From Zygnema cylindricum (taxonomy: Eukaryota; Streptophyta; Zygnematophyceae; Zygnematales; Zygnemataceae): a DNA stretch of 35,000 nucleotides. Every line of letters begins with the position of its first letter. Positions within the stretch are counted from its first letter, which is position 1. Below, in pieces: positions 20,345 through 31,095 of the stretch. Position numbers and translations under genes: made by a program. Where the stretch lies: assembly GCA_037447655.1 (NCBI GenBank), contig JBBHKE010001090.1:1-35000 (forward strand), in the 5' to 3' direction. The notes below the pieces were generated by a model. It saw nothing but the letters and a program-made list of their open reading frames with translations. It searched no databases and was not told the DNA's origin.

Positions 20345-21397
20345 GGTTATGGGCCCACCCTCTAGGGTACCAATATTTAATGCAACTGGCTTCATATACT
20401 GGGAAAGTATGATGATAGGAGCTCTATGCGAAAAAAGGTTTTGGGGGATAGTGAGTGGACGATCGGGGCGTCTATCAAGTCTTGGAATTCCTCCAGGGTT
20501 TGGAGGAAGCAGATTCACCAGGAAAGAGGATTCACCTTCAACGGAGGAAACAAAAGAAGGAGAGGTGGTGGACAAAGGAAAGGAGAAAGAGGCGACCACA
20601 CCAATAGGAACTGGTTTAGCATTCATGTCACCTATTCCGAGGAACGAGGAGAATGATACTGAAACCTGTGACTTCAACAATATGGCGGCAAAGCACTTCA
20701 TCCTACGCCATCTCACTCAAGGACTTGCATGTCCTCATTTGAAGGAAGAAAGGGCATCCGATCTTTGGATGGCTCTCATAGAGATGTACCGAAGTGGTAC
20801 GATTCAGCAACAACAGTTAGCTGATCAGAAAGTTAAGGAGTATGTATACAAAGGGGGAAATATGTTGGATTTTTGCAATGAGCTTGCTACATTCTTCATG
20901 GAGCTAGAGAGTGCGGGGAAAGTTTTTAGTGAAAAAGAAAAGGTTAACTGTTTACTGATGAAGTTACCTGATGAGTTCGAGAACATAGTCAACAGTGTGC
21001 AGGACTTGCCGGACTCAAGGTGGATATGGAACTCAGTGGTAGGGATGATTCTCGTTCGAGAGAATACAATTGAGATCCGAAGGGGAGGAAAGAGTGGCCA
21101 AGCCTTGGCAACAGCGACCGATTGAAGGAACAAGGATTCCCGGAAACCAGTCGGAAACTTTGGGGGTAGGGAGCAGAAAAAACAGGTTGACGAGTTCGTA
21201 CCAAGGGCTCCCAAAGGTTTTTGTCATTTTTGTAAGAAACCGGGGCACTATATGGCAGAGTGCCCTAAGCTAACCGAGCTTCGGTTAAAGGAGGGGCAGA
21301 CCGGTGGTACCCCGAGAGGAAAGAAAAAGGCCCTTGTCACACAAGTATTGAGGCGGAATCCGAGGACGAGGACGATGAGCTCCTTTTTGATGAGGAG
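20325..21397 (+). pseudogene. gag of copia element 2
   Basis: The frame opens at ATG 20325 in the LTR (MEVSEFQ) or at ATG 20349 in the PBS (MGPPSRVPIF). It has the copia gag pattern (ASDLWMALIEMY, LLMKLPDEFENIV). A TGA at 21123-21125, CGA in origin by context, interrupts it. The same frame then gives the CCHC knuckle CHFCKKPGHYMAEC. Between about 21323 and 21397 the coding frame moves by -1 into an acidic ESEDEDDELLFDEE stretch that leads to protease. Gag would assemble the particle and bind RNA. Confidence 0.85.
20345..20359 (+). other. Primer-binding site of element 2: half-tRNA initiator Met type
   Basis: GGTTATGGGCCCACC directly follows the LTR. It is the exact complement (15 nt) of the anticodon arm GGTGGGCCCATAACC of plant initiator tRNA-Met as recalled, not of the tRNA 3' end. 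Drosophila copia primes with such an internal tRNA half. The ATG at 20349-20351 within it, complementary to the CAT anticodon, is in the gag frame. Confidence 0.8.
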
Positions 21398-22003
21398 TTG
21401 GAGGCGAAAAATGAGGTCGAAACTCCACGAAGGCAGAAATGTGCTTACGGTGGATTGAAAGGTGAAGCAGGCTGGATTATAGATTCAGGTGCCTCAATGC
21501 ACATGTGTAAGGATAGGCACCTGTTCACTAAGATAAGAAAGATTCCCATCGTAGAGATAGAGTACGGGGATGGGAGGATAGTCACCACTACTCTTGTAGG
21601 ATCGGTAGATCTGAAAGTGTTAGTAGAAGGAAAGACATCCATATTAACATTCTCCGATGTATTGTTTATTCCGGAGCTGAACAAAAACCTTATCTCTACA
21701 TCTGTATTAGATGATAAGGGTTTTTTCACTAGCACTAGGTAAGGAGTCTTTACAGCTAGTTTTGAGGAGGATGTCTATTTCATTGCTGAGAAAGGTAGCC
21801 ATGGGATGTTTAGGCTGATCTTAAGTAATGAAACGAAGAAACTTTATTATGCTGGTGTTCATGATATTATGATGTGGCATAAGAGGCTTGGGCATGTGAA
21901 TCTAGATAAGTTAAGAGAGATGAAAAAGATGGGAGTGTTGGAAGGGATTCAGTTCAGTGAGAGTGATGATATAAGTGATTGTAGTGGGTGTGCTTAAGGT
22001 TAA
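21398..22003 (+). pseudogene. Protease and pre-integrase region of copia element 2
   Basis: The aspartic protease site WIIDSGASMHMC is intact here, unlike element 1, followed by DVLFIPELNKNLISTS. A TAA at 21740-21742 interrupts. The pre-integrase zinc region follows in the same frame (WHKRLGHVNLDKLREM ... CSGCA), then TAA stops at 21995-21997 and 22001-22003 fall inside what should read CAxGxAHRLPF. Confidence 0.9.
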
Positions 22004-22726
22004 GCACACAGATTACCCTTTCCTAAAACAGCCACCTACAAGGGAGAAAAACTTCTAGATCTAGTACACACAGATATTTGGGGACCGGCTAGAGTGCCCT
22101 CACCGGGGGGGAAGAGATTTATGATGACTATAACTGATGATTGGTCTCGGTATTCCCGGGTGTATTTTTTGAAAAACAAGTCAGAGGCTGAGGATTGTTT
22201 TAGACAATATATAGCATGGAGCGAAAAACTCCATAAAACTCCAATCAAAAGAGTAACGAGTGACAATGGTGGAGAGTATACTTCTAACCAGTTTGAGGTT
22301 TTTCTGAGGGAAGATGGGGTCCAACACCAAAAGAAAGTTCCAGAAAATCCGAAACAGAATGGGGTAGCTGAAAGGTTAAATAGAACACTAAGTGATAGTG
22401 CTAGAAGTATGTTGTAAGATAAAAAGATAGGAAAAAGATTTTGGGCAGTGGCAATGAACTGTGCTAATTATCTCAAGAATAGAGTTCTTACTTCAGCTAT
22501 AAAAGATCAAACACCTTATGAGAGATGGACAGGCCGGAAACCAAACATATCTCACCTAAAGGTTTTCAGCAGTCAAGTATTTAGTCTAGATACAGATCGG
22601 TTTAATTGGAAGCTAGATCCTAAAGGAAAACCGAAATACTTATTATGATATGATGAAGATGTTAAAGGATATAGAGTTTATGATCTAAAAAGGGAAGATA
22701 TAATCTTAGTAAAACATCTAGTAGTT
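22004..22726 (+). pseudogene. Integrase of copia element 2
   Basis: The DD35E triad is visible: Asp in VHTDIWGP, Asp in TSDNGGEY and, 35 residues on, Glu in NGVAERLNRTL. TAA 22415-22417 (RSML-stop-DKK) and TGA 22646-22648 (KYLL-stop-YDED, where FLGYDE is usual) break the frame without shifting it. The conserved WTGRKPNISHLKVF is present. Confidence 0.9.
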
Positions 22727-24682
22727 ATGGATGAAGGAAAGTCTGTGGATCCCTTCAAATATACGAAGTCAGTAAAAATCAGATTTAAGTCAGAAAATTG
22801 TGATGACTTTGAGCTTCCTAACTATCCAGGTTTTAGAGACAATGACATTCTTGCAGGTACAAATCAGACTGAAAAGGACTCGGTTGTGGAAACTCCAGTG
22901 GCACTTCTACCCGAAGCGGAAGACGTGGTGGAAATTGATTCGGAATCAAGGGATAGGGGAGAAACCGAGTTTGTTCGAAAGAATCCCCCAGAACCATCTA
23001 TTCCGGCCTCAGATTTTGAGGGGGGAAGGAGAAGTAGTAAAAGACTGCAAGAAAAACAGGTTAATAACAAGGTAACTAAACTATCTCATCAAGATGAACC
23101 TCAAACTTATGGAGAGGCGATGACTTGTCCAGAAAGAAATCGGTGGAAGACAGCCATCAATGAAGAGATGGCCTCAATTATGGCAGCAAATACTTGGGAG
23201 CTGGTGGATTGTCCACCTAACCGAAAACCAATCGGTTGTAAGTGGGTTTTCAAATTAAAACTGAACCCAGATAACACAATCGAGCGCTACAAGGCCCGAC
23301 TAGGGGCAAAGGGATTTACACAAAAGGAGGGAATTGACTACGAGGAAACCTTTGCCCCGGTGGTCAGATTTCCCTCCGTCCGCATACTTCTCAGCCTGGC
23401 AGCAGCGAAAGACATGGAAGTGCACCACATGGACATCAAAACAACCTTTTTGCATGGAGAATTGGAAGAGGAGATCTTCATGCGACAACCCGAAGGGTTT
23501 GTGGAAGAAGGAGAGGAGAGTAAGGTATGCCGGCTGATTAAATCTCTTTATGGTTTGAAACAGGCGCCTCGACAGTGGAATAAGAAGCTTGATGAGTTTC
23601 TTACCGGTCTGGGATATATCCGGATCAGCTCAGATCACTCAATCTATATTTTCGAAGATGAGGGAGGTTTTATATTTATTGCAATTTATGTTGATGATTT
23701 GCTTGTTTTAAGTAAATCAATAGAAAAAATTAATAAACTGAAAACCAATCTTAAGGGGAGATTTGAAATGAAGGATATGGGGGAAGCAAAATATATTTTG
23801 GGAATTCAAGTAGAGAGAGACAGAAAAAGAAAAATTATAAGATTGACTCAAAAGGAAGCAATAGGGAACTTGCTTAAAACATTTCAAATGGATAAAGCTA
23901 ATAGTTGTACAACTCCAATGGAATTGAAAAAGGGAAGTGAGGGGAGTGAGGAAGAAGGAATCATAGTCTTAGACAAGGAATTATCTCCTGAAGAACAGAA
24001 GTTCATGCAGACTATTCCTTACAGGCAAGTAGTGGGAAGTCTAATCTATTTTATGAATTCTACCCGCCCAGATTTAGCTGCAGCTGTAGGAGTGCTGAGT
24101 AGAAGTCTAAATGCTCCCACTAAGAGGGATTGGGAGGCAGCTAATAGAGTCCTTAGATACTTGATAGGAACTAGGGATCTATGGTTGCATTTGGGTGGGG
24201 AGAATAGTGACATCACTACTTGGAGTGATGCTAGTTATGGTGATGCTCCGATGAGGAGATGAACTTCTGGATATGTATTATATGTGGGTGATGGGGCTTG
24301 CTGTTGGAGTAGCAAACAGCAAAAGGTTATTGCTCAGTCCACCATGGAGGCTGAGTATATGGCCTCTTGCTCTGCTGTAAAAGAATTGATGTGGGTCAAG
24401 TCTTTACTTGGTGAACTTAGTCATCTTAAGAGTGGTGTGCAGAAAATATTTTGTGATAATCAGGCAGCCATTGCTATTTCTGCCAATCTTAAACATCATT
24501 TTAAAGCCAAACATATGGACATTAGACTCAGCTTTGTTAGACAGAAAGTAGAAAATAAAATAATCAGTTTAGAGTACCGACCAGATAGTGAGATGGTAGC
24601 AGATATGATGACCAAACCTGTGCCTTCCCCTAAGCTAATTTTCTGCAGGGAGAAGTGTGGTCTAAAATTAAAGATTGACTAG
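22727..24682 (+). pseudogene. Reverse transcriptase and RNase H of copia element 2
   Basis: The longest intact piece (511 codons) spans the linker, RT (GCKWVFKLKLNPDNTIERYK, catalytic YVDD in IAIYVDDLLV near 23690) and the start of RNase H (TWSDASYGDAP). A TGA at 24260-24262 (CGA-like, before TSGYVLY) interrupts. RNase H continues in frame with MEAEYMA, CDNQAAIAI and KHMDIRLSFVR to the TAG at 24680. RT copies the RNA and RNase H removes the template. Confidence 0.93.
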
Positions 24683-24695
24683 AAAATAAGGGGAG
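24683..24695 (+). other. Polypurine tract of element 2
   Basis: AAAATAAGGGGAG lies directly before the 3' LTR TGTAG and just after the RNase H stop. It would prime plus-strand DNA. Confidence 0.85.
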
Positions 24696-25743
24696 TGTAG
24701 AAATTAATGGTTTTTAAGTATTTTCTAGGCCTGAATAGAAATAAAGAAGCCGAGGCAGTCTACCTCTAACTTCTCTCTCCAACTCTCAAACTTGTCGCAA
24801 TCACTGAGAAATTGGAGAGGAAGCTAGAGCCATGGCTACCTAGGCTATCCTGAGGTTTACGGGAAATTTATATTAGTCAAGGCATTAATTACTAAAAGGT
24901 GTGTGCCGGCGACAAGATTTGATCTTGGTACCTGCGGGCCGTCAGAGAGGAGATAGCCGGTAGCCTTAGCCGTTAAGTCTAGAAGTAGTCTTACATAGTA
25001 TATTGTACGATAATGATTTAGACATGTACACGTAGGATAAATCATTTAACTATAACTGTTAACGGGATACATAGATATGGTAGTTTAAAAGTATGAATTG
25101 CGGTACGGATAAGAAATCAATGCTGCGCATTGATTTCGTAAGCGAAACAAATAACGCGCATGTATTTATTACGGCTACGATAAAATGCGAGTTTAATCGG
25201 ACGGCCGGAATTAGCGCCGAGATTGCGGAAGAAGAATTCGGCCGTTTGTGGGCATCGCTACATCGGATGACACGTGGCGATGTTACATTGGAGCGCGGCA
25301 TCTCCGAGGATTAAAGGAGCGAATCCGGATATTCCACGTGTGGACATTTAGGCCATGTCGTACAATGTCCGTACATAAAGTACACCGGCAGCTGTACTTT
25401 TGCGTACGGAACTGTATTCTGATTGGTTCCGTACATCAGTAGATAGAGTCTGTGAGAGAGATAGGACTTAGAAAAATTAGAAGATAGGACCCTCTCTCCC
25501 AGAGAGCTTCTGTACAAAAGGTCAACTTTGACCCTCCATAACTTACTGCTCAGGGGAGCAAATTCAGAGATTCTTTTTGCTATCGACTTAGGGGAGTCTT
25601 GCCTTCACAGGGGTGAAGGTGGTTAGAGTTTTTGTCTGCGAGGGTGGCAATTATTTTTGCTTAAACACAAAGGGGTCAGGATTATCCTAGAGGCTTCTTG
25701 GAAGCTGTCCACTCTGAGGACTTATGGAGGTCTCAGAGTTTCA
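24696..25743 (+). repeat. 3' LTR of copia element 2
   Basis: 1048 bp, about 97% identical by eye to the 5' LTR, with mostly C/T and G/A differences. It ends with the same ATGGAGGTCTCAGAGTTTCA, so an ATG here reads out into flanking DNA at 25724. Confidence 0.95.
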
Positions 25744-25776
25744 ATACCCGCTATTTGGCTGGTACAAAAGTATCAT

Positions 25777-26541
25777 TAGTGTTGGGTATCGGGTAAATTC
25801 ATATCACGATAATTTCGATATTCGATTTATCGATATCGATCGAGCAGACTCCTCGATATACCATACCGGGACCAACATAAACCATCGCGATATATATCGC
25901 AATATGAAGTATTTTTTTAATTAAATATTTTGTATAATATGTTATTTTAGCGAAAAAGACATTGTTTTATACGCGAGTACGACGTGATTTTCGTTCCGTG
26001 ACTTAAAAGGTAGACGCCGCAAAATGCAACCAACAAAAAGTAGTAATTCTGTAATTCATATACTTACTTATTTAGTACGTCGAGGCTTTCATATAGGCAA
26101 AGTTCACACTAATTTAGTCAAAGTATGATCTGAAATAAAAAATTGCAGGACTTCGTTTCACGCTTTCAGGCAGGAATACCTACTAATGTGCAAGCAGATT
26201 GATAGCCATTAGTGCTTTATCCACTTCCAGCGACTACTATTATAGAAAGGTTACATTTTTAGTTTTCTCCATGGATTCCCAAGGGATGGGAGGTAGCATG
26301 GGAGGTGAAGAGGATAATGACACTGAACTGCTTTCGGATATAGAAACAGTAGAGTTGGAAAATTCATCAGAAATTATGTATCAAAAATAGTTATTTATAT
26401 TTTTTTTTAAAAGCCTCGATATATCGGCGATATATCGCGATATTAGCTTTTCGATATATCAAGGCGATATATCGATTATCAAGGACCTGAAATTTGATGC
26501 ATATCGAATATCGGCAAATAGTCCTCGATACCCAACACTAT
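25777..26541. mobile_element. hAT-like inverted-repeat element
   Basis: The termini TAGTGTTGGGTATCG and CGATACCCAACACTA are perfect 15-bp inverted repeats. Flanks contain GTATCATT at 25770-25777 and 26542-26549, an 8-bp duplication (boundary ambiguous by one base). The subterminal zones are full of ATATCG/CGATAT palindromes. The middle has a 63-codon frame (26199-26390) and, in another frame near 26208-26260, PLVLYPLPATTIIERL. That string recalls the IPATS..SERVF stretch of the hAT dimerisation domain, but this is weak. Confidence 0.75.
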
Positions 26542-26800
26542 GTATCATTGTTAATCATAGAACAGAGAGGGCTCTATTAGGGCTAGATTAGACGAGGTTT
26601 ATGATTGGATACCTTCTGAGCAAGTCATGGAGTAGACATCTGTACTTTGTCTGTAGAATTTCATTAGCTGTACTTTTACAGTTAACTATACTTACTAGTT
26701 GTCCTTTGGAAATTTTGTAGTTTTAGCTGTAGTTTTTATGCTTTATGTTTGAGACTTTGTACATTTAAAATGTACTTTTTTTTCTGTACTTTCATAAGTA

Positions 26801-27016
26801 CACCATAAATCGCTACTAGAGTTAATGTTTATTTCGTCTGTTAAAACATCTTTTCTCCGTACACACTTATCGGATTTTGGATTTGAGGGTTGCGGTTGAA
26901 AGGTATCATCTCAACTTCCGATTGGCGGTTTCAAGTTAAAAATAAGACAAGTGTGTACGGAGAAAAAATGTTTGCAGTGGCAAAAAAATTATTAACACTA
27001 ATAGTGATACACGGTG
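26801..27016. mobile_element. TA-flanked foldback MITE, copy B
   Basis: Ends CACCATAAATCGCTACTAGA and (reverse complement) CACCGTGTATCACTATTAGT, TA on both sides. The inner arms CTCCGTACACACTT / AAGTGTGTACGGAG are shared with copies A and D. 216 bp. Confidence 0.8.
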
Positions 27017-27306
27017 TACTTGCCTAATGAGCTTTTAGAATGAGCAACTTAGAAGTTGGGGGAACTTTAGAGTTTGGAACTCAAGATCTAATACTTATTT
27101 ACAACAACTTGGCATGTAGTATACCAAACAAAGCCTTAAGATGATGCAATTTGACAAAAAATATTATTCTATCTATGCTTTTCCTTCCACCAAACCAGTT
27201 TTTTTCCCCTTAAAAAACCAGTTATTTAAAAAAAAAAATTGAATGACTTATCACGTACTGTTTTTCATATGATCGGAGCAATGTAAAACCTCGTTGAGAT
27301 TCACCA

Positions 27307-27997
27307 CACCGTGTATCGCTATTAGTGTTAATATTTTTTGGGAATTGATCATGGTAGTGACTGTTTTGGTTGCGCATAGTCACTTACGTCATTTTGTCAA
27401 AAATTGTACGCTTGAAGTACACATTGGTACAATTAAAGTACCGCTGGGTCTAAATTTGACGGTCAATCGGTTGGACAACTTTGACTTTCAAAATATTGTT
27501 TCAACCGTTTAAACTTTTGCCCCTCTTGCGAACGTCGACCGTCATAATAAAATTAGCAATTCACACGGCCGACGAACGTTTACGGTAACAAAACTACGGC
27601 AACCACATGTAAATAAAAGTGTTGCAGATAGTCATTTTTTGTCGTTACGTGAGCTCCACGGTGAGAGCACGTTGGATATTAACTTAGCCGCAAATTGAAA
27701 TTTAGTCTTACAAGGGTTACATTTAATTTAGACGCAAATTGAAACGAAACCTCTTTAAACTGAAGTACTGTAAGTCTTGTACGAAAATATTAAAACACAC
27801 GAAACGAAATTTCGTTGTCAATGTAAGAATGTTGATTTGTAGATAGTGTGGCTTGATTTCGCTGCGAGTGACGACGCACATTTTTTTCATGTAATTTTAA
27901 TTGATATTTTTACGCGGTTCATTTTATTATAGCGTACAAAAGATAAAAGATGGTTTAAATGACGAATAATTATTAACGCTAATAGCGATACACGTTG
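27307..27997. mobile_element. TA-flanked MITE, copy C (longer variant)
   Basis: Left end CACCGTGTATCGCTATTAGT and right end (reverse complement CAACGTGTATCGCTATTAGC) define 691 bp. The right flank is TA, the left flank CA, a decayed TA. The interior is unlike the short copies and has no gene. Confidence 0.65.
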
Positions 27998-28129
27998 TAC
28001 TGTAGCTGAAACATACCTCTTTGGAGTGTACGGAGTTTATGATAAAATTCCTTCGTTTTTTTGGGCACCAAGAAGGCAAAAACCATACGGCTTTTAAGGC
28101 GCACTAAATAATGCTAGAATGCTACAGTA

Positions 28130-28343
28130 CACCTTGAATCGCTATTAGCGTCAATGTTTTTTTCGCCTCTTAAAACATCTTTTATCCGTACACACTTGTT
28201 GGATTTTCAATTTGAGAATGCCAATCGGAAATGAGAATGTTACTGCTCAATCGCAACCGTCAGATCCGCAATCCTACAAGTGTGTACGGAGAAAAGATGT
28301 TTTAAATGGCAAAAAAAACATTGACGCTAATAGTGATTCACTT
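28130..28343. mobile_element. TA-flanked foldback MITE, copy D
   Basis: Left end CACCTTGAATCGCTATTAGC with TA before it. Right arm CATTGACGCTAATAGTGATT, then a decayed tip (CACTT). Inner arms CCGTACACACTTGTTGGAT / ATCCTACAAGTGTGTACGG match copy A. Confidence 0.75.
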
Positions 28344-28631
28344 TACTATAGCAGCTGGAGCCGTTTGTTGAAATGTTCGGTTGTCATGTAAAACGCACTA
28401 AAAAAACCAAGCCGCGTAAATAACTAAATAATTAAATATGTTTCGGAATGTTTCGTTATGGTGTACAATAGGAAAACACAAAAAACGTTTTACTGTGTTT
28501 GATGCTCTACGGAAACATTTACTAATTATCAAGCCACTGTAATTTGCCATTGTGTCGTGCCCGTAAACATAATCTCACTTACGTCCCCTACTTTAAGTGC
28601 AGCAACGTAGTCAGATATTAAAAATCGCCAG

Positions 28632-28770
28632 AGATTATTCAAGCGTGCGATCGGAATGAAAGATCCGTACGAGCATTTGTCAAAGTTTATTCAAGCGTGA
28701 GATCGGAATGAAATATTAGTGCGAGCGTTTGTGAAAGATTTCTCAAGCGTGCAATATGAATGTAAAATGA
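28632..28770. repeat. 52-bp tandem repeat, two and a half units
   Basis: Units at 28632-28683 and 28684-28735 share TTATTCAAGCGTG(C/A)GATCGG and end in GAGC(A/G)TTTGT. The third is cut off at 28770, where the hAT-like end fragment starts. Confidence 0.8.
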
Positions 28771-28824
28771 AGTGTTGTGTATCAATAAGGATTTGTCGAT
28801 AACCGATATGGGCCTTTTTTCGGG
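28771..28824. mobile_element. hAT-like end fragment
   Basis: AGTGTTGTGTATCAATAAGG, then GATAACCGATATGGGCC and a T run, closely matches the right terminus of the 9591-11930 element in reverse complement. Only this end is present. Confidence 0.65.
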
Positions 28825-28999
28825 TTGTCATGCCGCATCTCGACGGCCATTTTAATTTTTATATTTAGGTTTTAGGATGGGCAACCGCTACACTAATTTG
28901 CATTCGGGTGTATTTGGGTTTCGCAGGGCCGTACATACTTACGTTGGCCAGTCGTACATACTTACGTTGGCCGTAATTTCCGCCGACGGCGTGTTCGCC

Positions 29000-29130
29000 G
29001 TACAACATACATCTCCCGTGATTTCCGTCGACGGTGGATTTTGTCATTTCACGTCGACCGTACAACATATATTCTGCGTGATTTCCGCCGACGGTGGATT
29101 CGATCATTTCGCGTCAACCGTACAAGTTAC
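29000..29130. repeat. 60-bp tandem repeat starting with GTAC
   Basis: Full units at 29000-29059 and 29060-29119 share GTACAACATA, GTGATTTCCG(T/C)CGACGGTGGA and TCATTTC(A/G)CGTC(G/A)ACC. A third start is at 29120, and a partial copy precedes. The resulting repeated peptide (VISADGGF) is a consequence of the repeat, not evidence of a protein. Confidence 0.8.
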
Positions 29131-29199
29131 GTTGTCCAAAATTCATGCGACTACAAATTGATACTTTCATTTCCCGAAATCCCGGTCGACGACAATTTT
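29012..29199 (+). repeat. Left arm of a long inverted repeat
   Basis: The stretch from TCTCCCGTGATTTCC to CGACGACAATTTT recurs inverted at 32269-32480 with high identity. The arms are about 3.1 kb apart. Confidence 0.85.
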
Positions 29200-30209
29200 C
29201 AAGTGCACGAATACTAAGCCAATGGATGGCCACTAGGCCCCACGATCTATTTAAATTCCTTGCAGGAGTCATCCTATCGAAGACAATCTAAATTTAGACT
29301 TAAAGAAAGTAAATCAAAACAGAAACAACCAAGAAGGAAAAACAAAAACTGAAAATGACAATATGCAAACCACTTATGAGGTTTGAGATAACCAAACTCA
29401 AAAGACGCGCATAAGCCAAATAGAAATAAATACACAATCACAAGAAATAAAAACAGCAAAATGATATTTCCAATATGCAACTTCCACACTAATTAAAGTT
29501 CAGCGACAGCCGGGAAAAGAAGTTTGTGTTATGAGGACGCAATCGGAATCCACTCAAACAGACGAAAAGTGTTGAAGGGAAACCGTGTAGGTCTTGGCCG
29601 AAGCCGTATAGATTAATATGTAAGGCTTTACAAGAGATTGATAATGTAATAGAAACTAGGCGGTTCACACTAAGGCAGAAAATCGCCTCTAAGTTGTCCG
29701 GACAATTTTCCATTGAAAAAGATGGTTGCAGAAAATCTTCAATACTGAAAATAATAATTCCGAAAATTGTGTGCAGGAAATGATCTAAAATCAACTAAGT
29801 ACCAACGTCTACGCCTAGCGAAAACAAACCAATAGGATTGCAACGTGCAATGTAAATATTGCATCTAGTTCGGATTCAGCCAATAGGCGGCCGGAATCCC
29901 ATGCCCTACGTTAAAGAATATATAACCTACGGATTAAAATCCTTCCTGCCTACATGTGAACGCGTGAACCTGCAAATGGTTCATGGCTTAAAATAGTCCA
30001 ATCGCGTCGCATTGTCAAAAACGACAGTCGACTTGTCTATACGTCGCGTCAACGGTCCGGATGCCATATATCGAACTGAGTATAAATCCGCGTTGACGGC
30101 CGAGATGCTCCCTCATGCGAAATCAGTATATAAATAAGGGAACGGTGTTCGCCCCTCTGCGAAACCTTATATAGGCGGTAGGCGGTGTGTCTGTCTTCGA
30201 TTTTTTCCG
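29200..30209. other. Low-information spacer
   Basis: No exon chain, RNA gene or transposon end is recognised. A 101-codon minus-strand frame (29794-29489) has no recognisable motif and no coding support. Confidence 0.4.
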
Positions 30210-30554
30210 TCCGACCGCAGTACGGACCGTCGTACCGCTGGCACAATGTAATGGTACCGCCCCTACCGCCGTACGGATGGCATAATCTTACATTGCCAGT
30301 TGTCGGTGTGCAGACCACCGTACGGTTGGCATACTCTAACATTGCCAACCGTCGGTGTGCAGTGCGCCGTACGGTTGGTGAAACTTAACATTGCCACCCG
30401 TCGGAGTGCAGACCGCCATACGCCTTCGTCCCTGTGCAGAACGCCGTACGGATGGCGTAATGTATTATTGCCAACCGTCGCTGTGTAGACCGTGTACGGT
30501 TGGCACAATGTAACGTTGCCAACCGTTGAATGCCGCCGTGCCGCTGGCAGAATG
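30210..30554. repeat. 49-bp tandem array, left part
   Basis: Units of the form GTACGGTTGGCATACTCTAA...CATTGCCAACCGTCGGTGTGC...CC start at 30271, 30320 and 30369 (49 bp each). Shorter and more decayed units follow to 30554. The array is interrupted by MITE copy E and resumes at 31096. Confidence 0.85.
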
Positions 30555-30556
30555 TA

Positions 30557-31093
30557 CACCGCGAATCGTTATTAGAGTATATAAATCTAATTTGGGTTCC
30601 TAAAATTTTGAGTTTTTTTCCTAAATAGGATTCATGATTTTATTTTTTCCTTCACGTTAATTAAGGTACCATATTGAATAGCGTAAAAAATGAAAGTACA
30701 ATAAGATCTAAATAGTGTGGTGTACGGTCGATGTCAGACCGTACATAAATGTACCTTTTAAAGTGAAAATTTTACAAAAAATGAATTAAATCAGATGCGC
30801 AAGCATAAGAACGTGCACTCAAAAAACGGAATTAGTTTGACAAGTAAATTAGTCTGACATGTACGGAAAATTAAATTTCACGACGGCGTACGATTTCTAA
30901 TATTTTGTACGAATACATATGTTAATGTATATAATCGTACGGAGAATATTTAATTTTTGTTGTTCCCAAATTAATATTAAGCCGAAATTACAATACACCT
31001 TTTTAAAAAAAAATCAAATTCTTAATTAGCATCAATTACAGTAAATTACCTACAACACTATTTAAACTTTGACACTAATAACGATTCGCGGTG
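30557..31093. mobile_element. TA-flanked MITE, copy E (long subfamily), inside the 49-bp array
   Basis: Ends CACCGCGAATCGTTATTAGA and (reverse complement) CACCGCGAATCGTTATTAGT, TA at 30555-30556 and 31094-31095. Its inside shares TAGTGTGGTGTACGG..GTCAGACCGTAC with copies F and H. Joining the flanks at one TA restores the array sequence GGCAGAATGTAACGTTG. Confidence 0.88.
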
Positions 31094-31095
31094 TA

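Larger units (their letters stand above)
19298..25743 (+). mobile_element. Ty1/copia LTR retrotransposon, element 2 (plus strand)
   Basis: The 6446-bp element has LTRs 19298-20344 and 24696-25743, with perfect 5-bp target duplications ATACC at 19293-19297 and 25744-25748. Order is PBS, gag, protease, integrase, RT, RNase H, PPT. Its polymerase is of the same lineage as element 1 (shared GEAKYILGIQVERDRK, LTQKEAI), but the LTRs are unrelated. It is defective: seven in-frame stops and one frame change between gag and protease. Confidence 0.96.

Noticed and set aside
25724-25924. 66-codon frame at the 3' LTR end
   Set aside because: The LTR-borne gag ATG read out into flanking DNA, not a gene.
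28877-29161. 94-codon frame with repeated VISADGGF
   Set aside because: Produced by the 60-bp tandem repeat, whose length is a multiple of three; no independent coding evidence.
29489-29794. 101-codon minus-strand frame
   Set aside because: No recognisable motif, no splice context and isolated in repeat-rich DNA.
30049-30559. Two 98-99 codon minus-strand frames
   Set aside because: The second and most of the first lie in the 49-bp tandem array; their repeated peptides follow from the DNA repeat.
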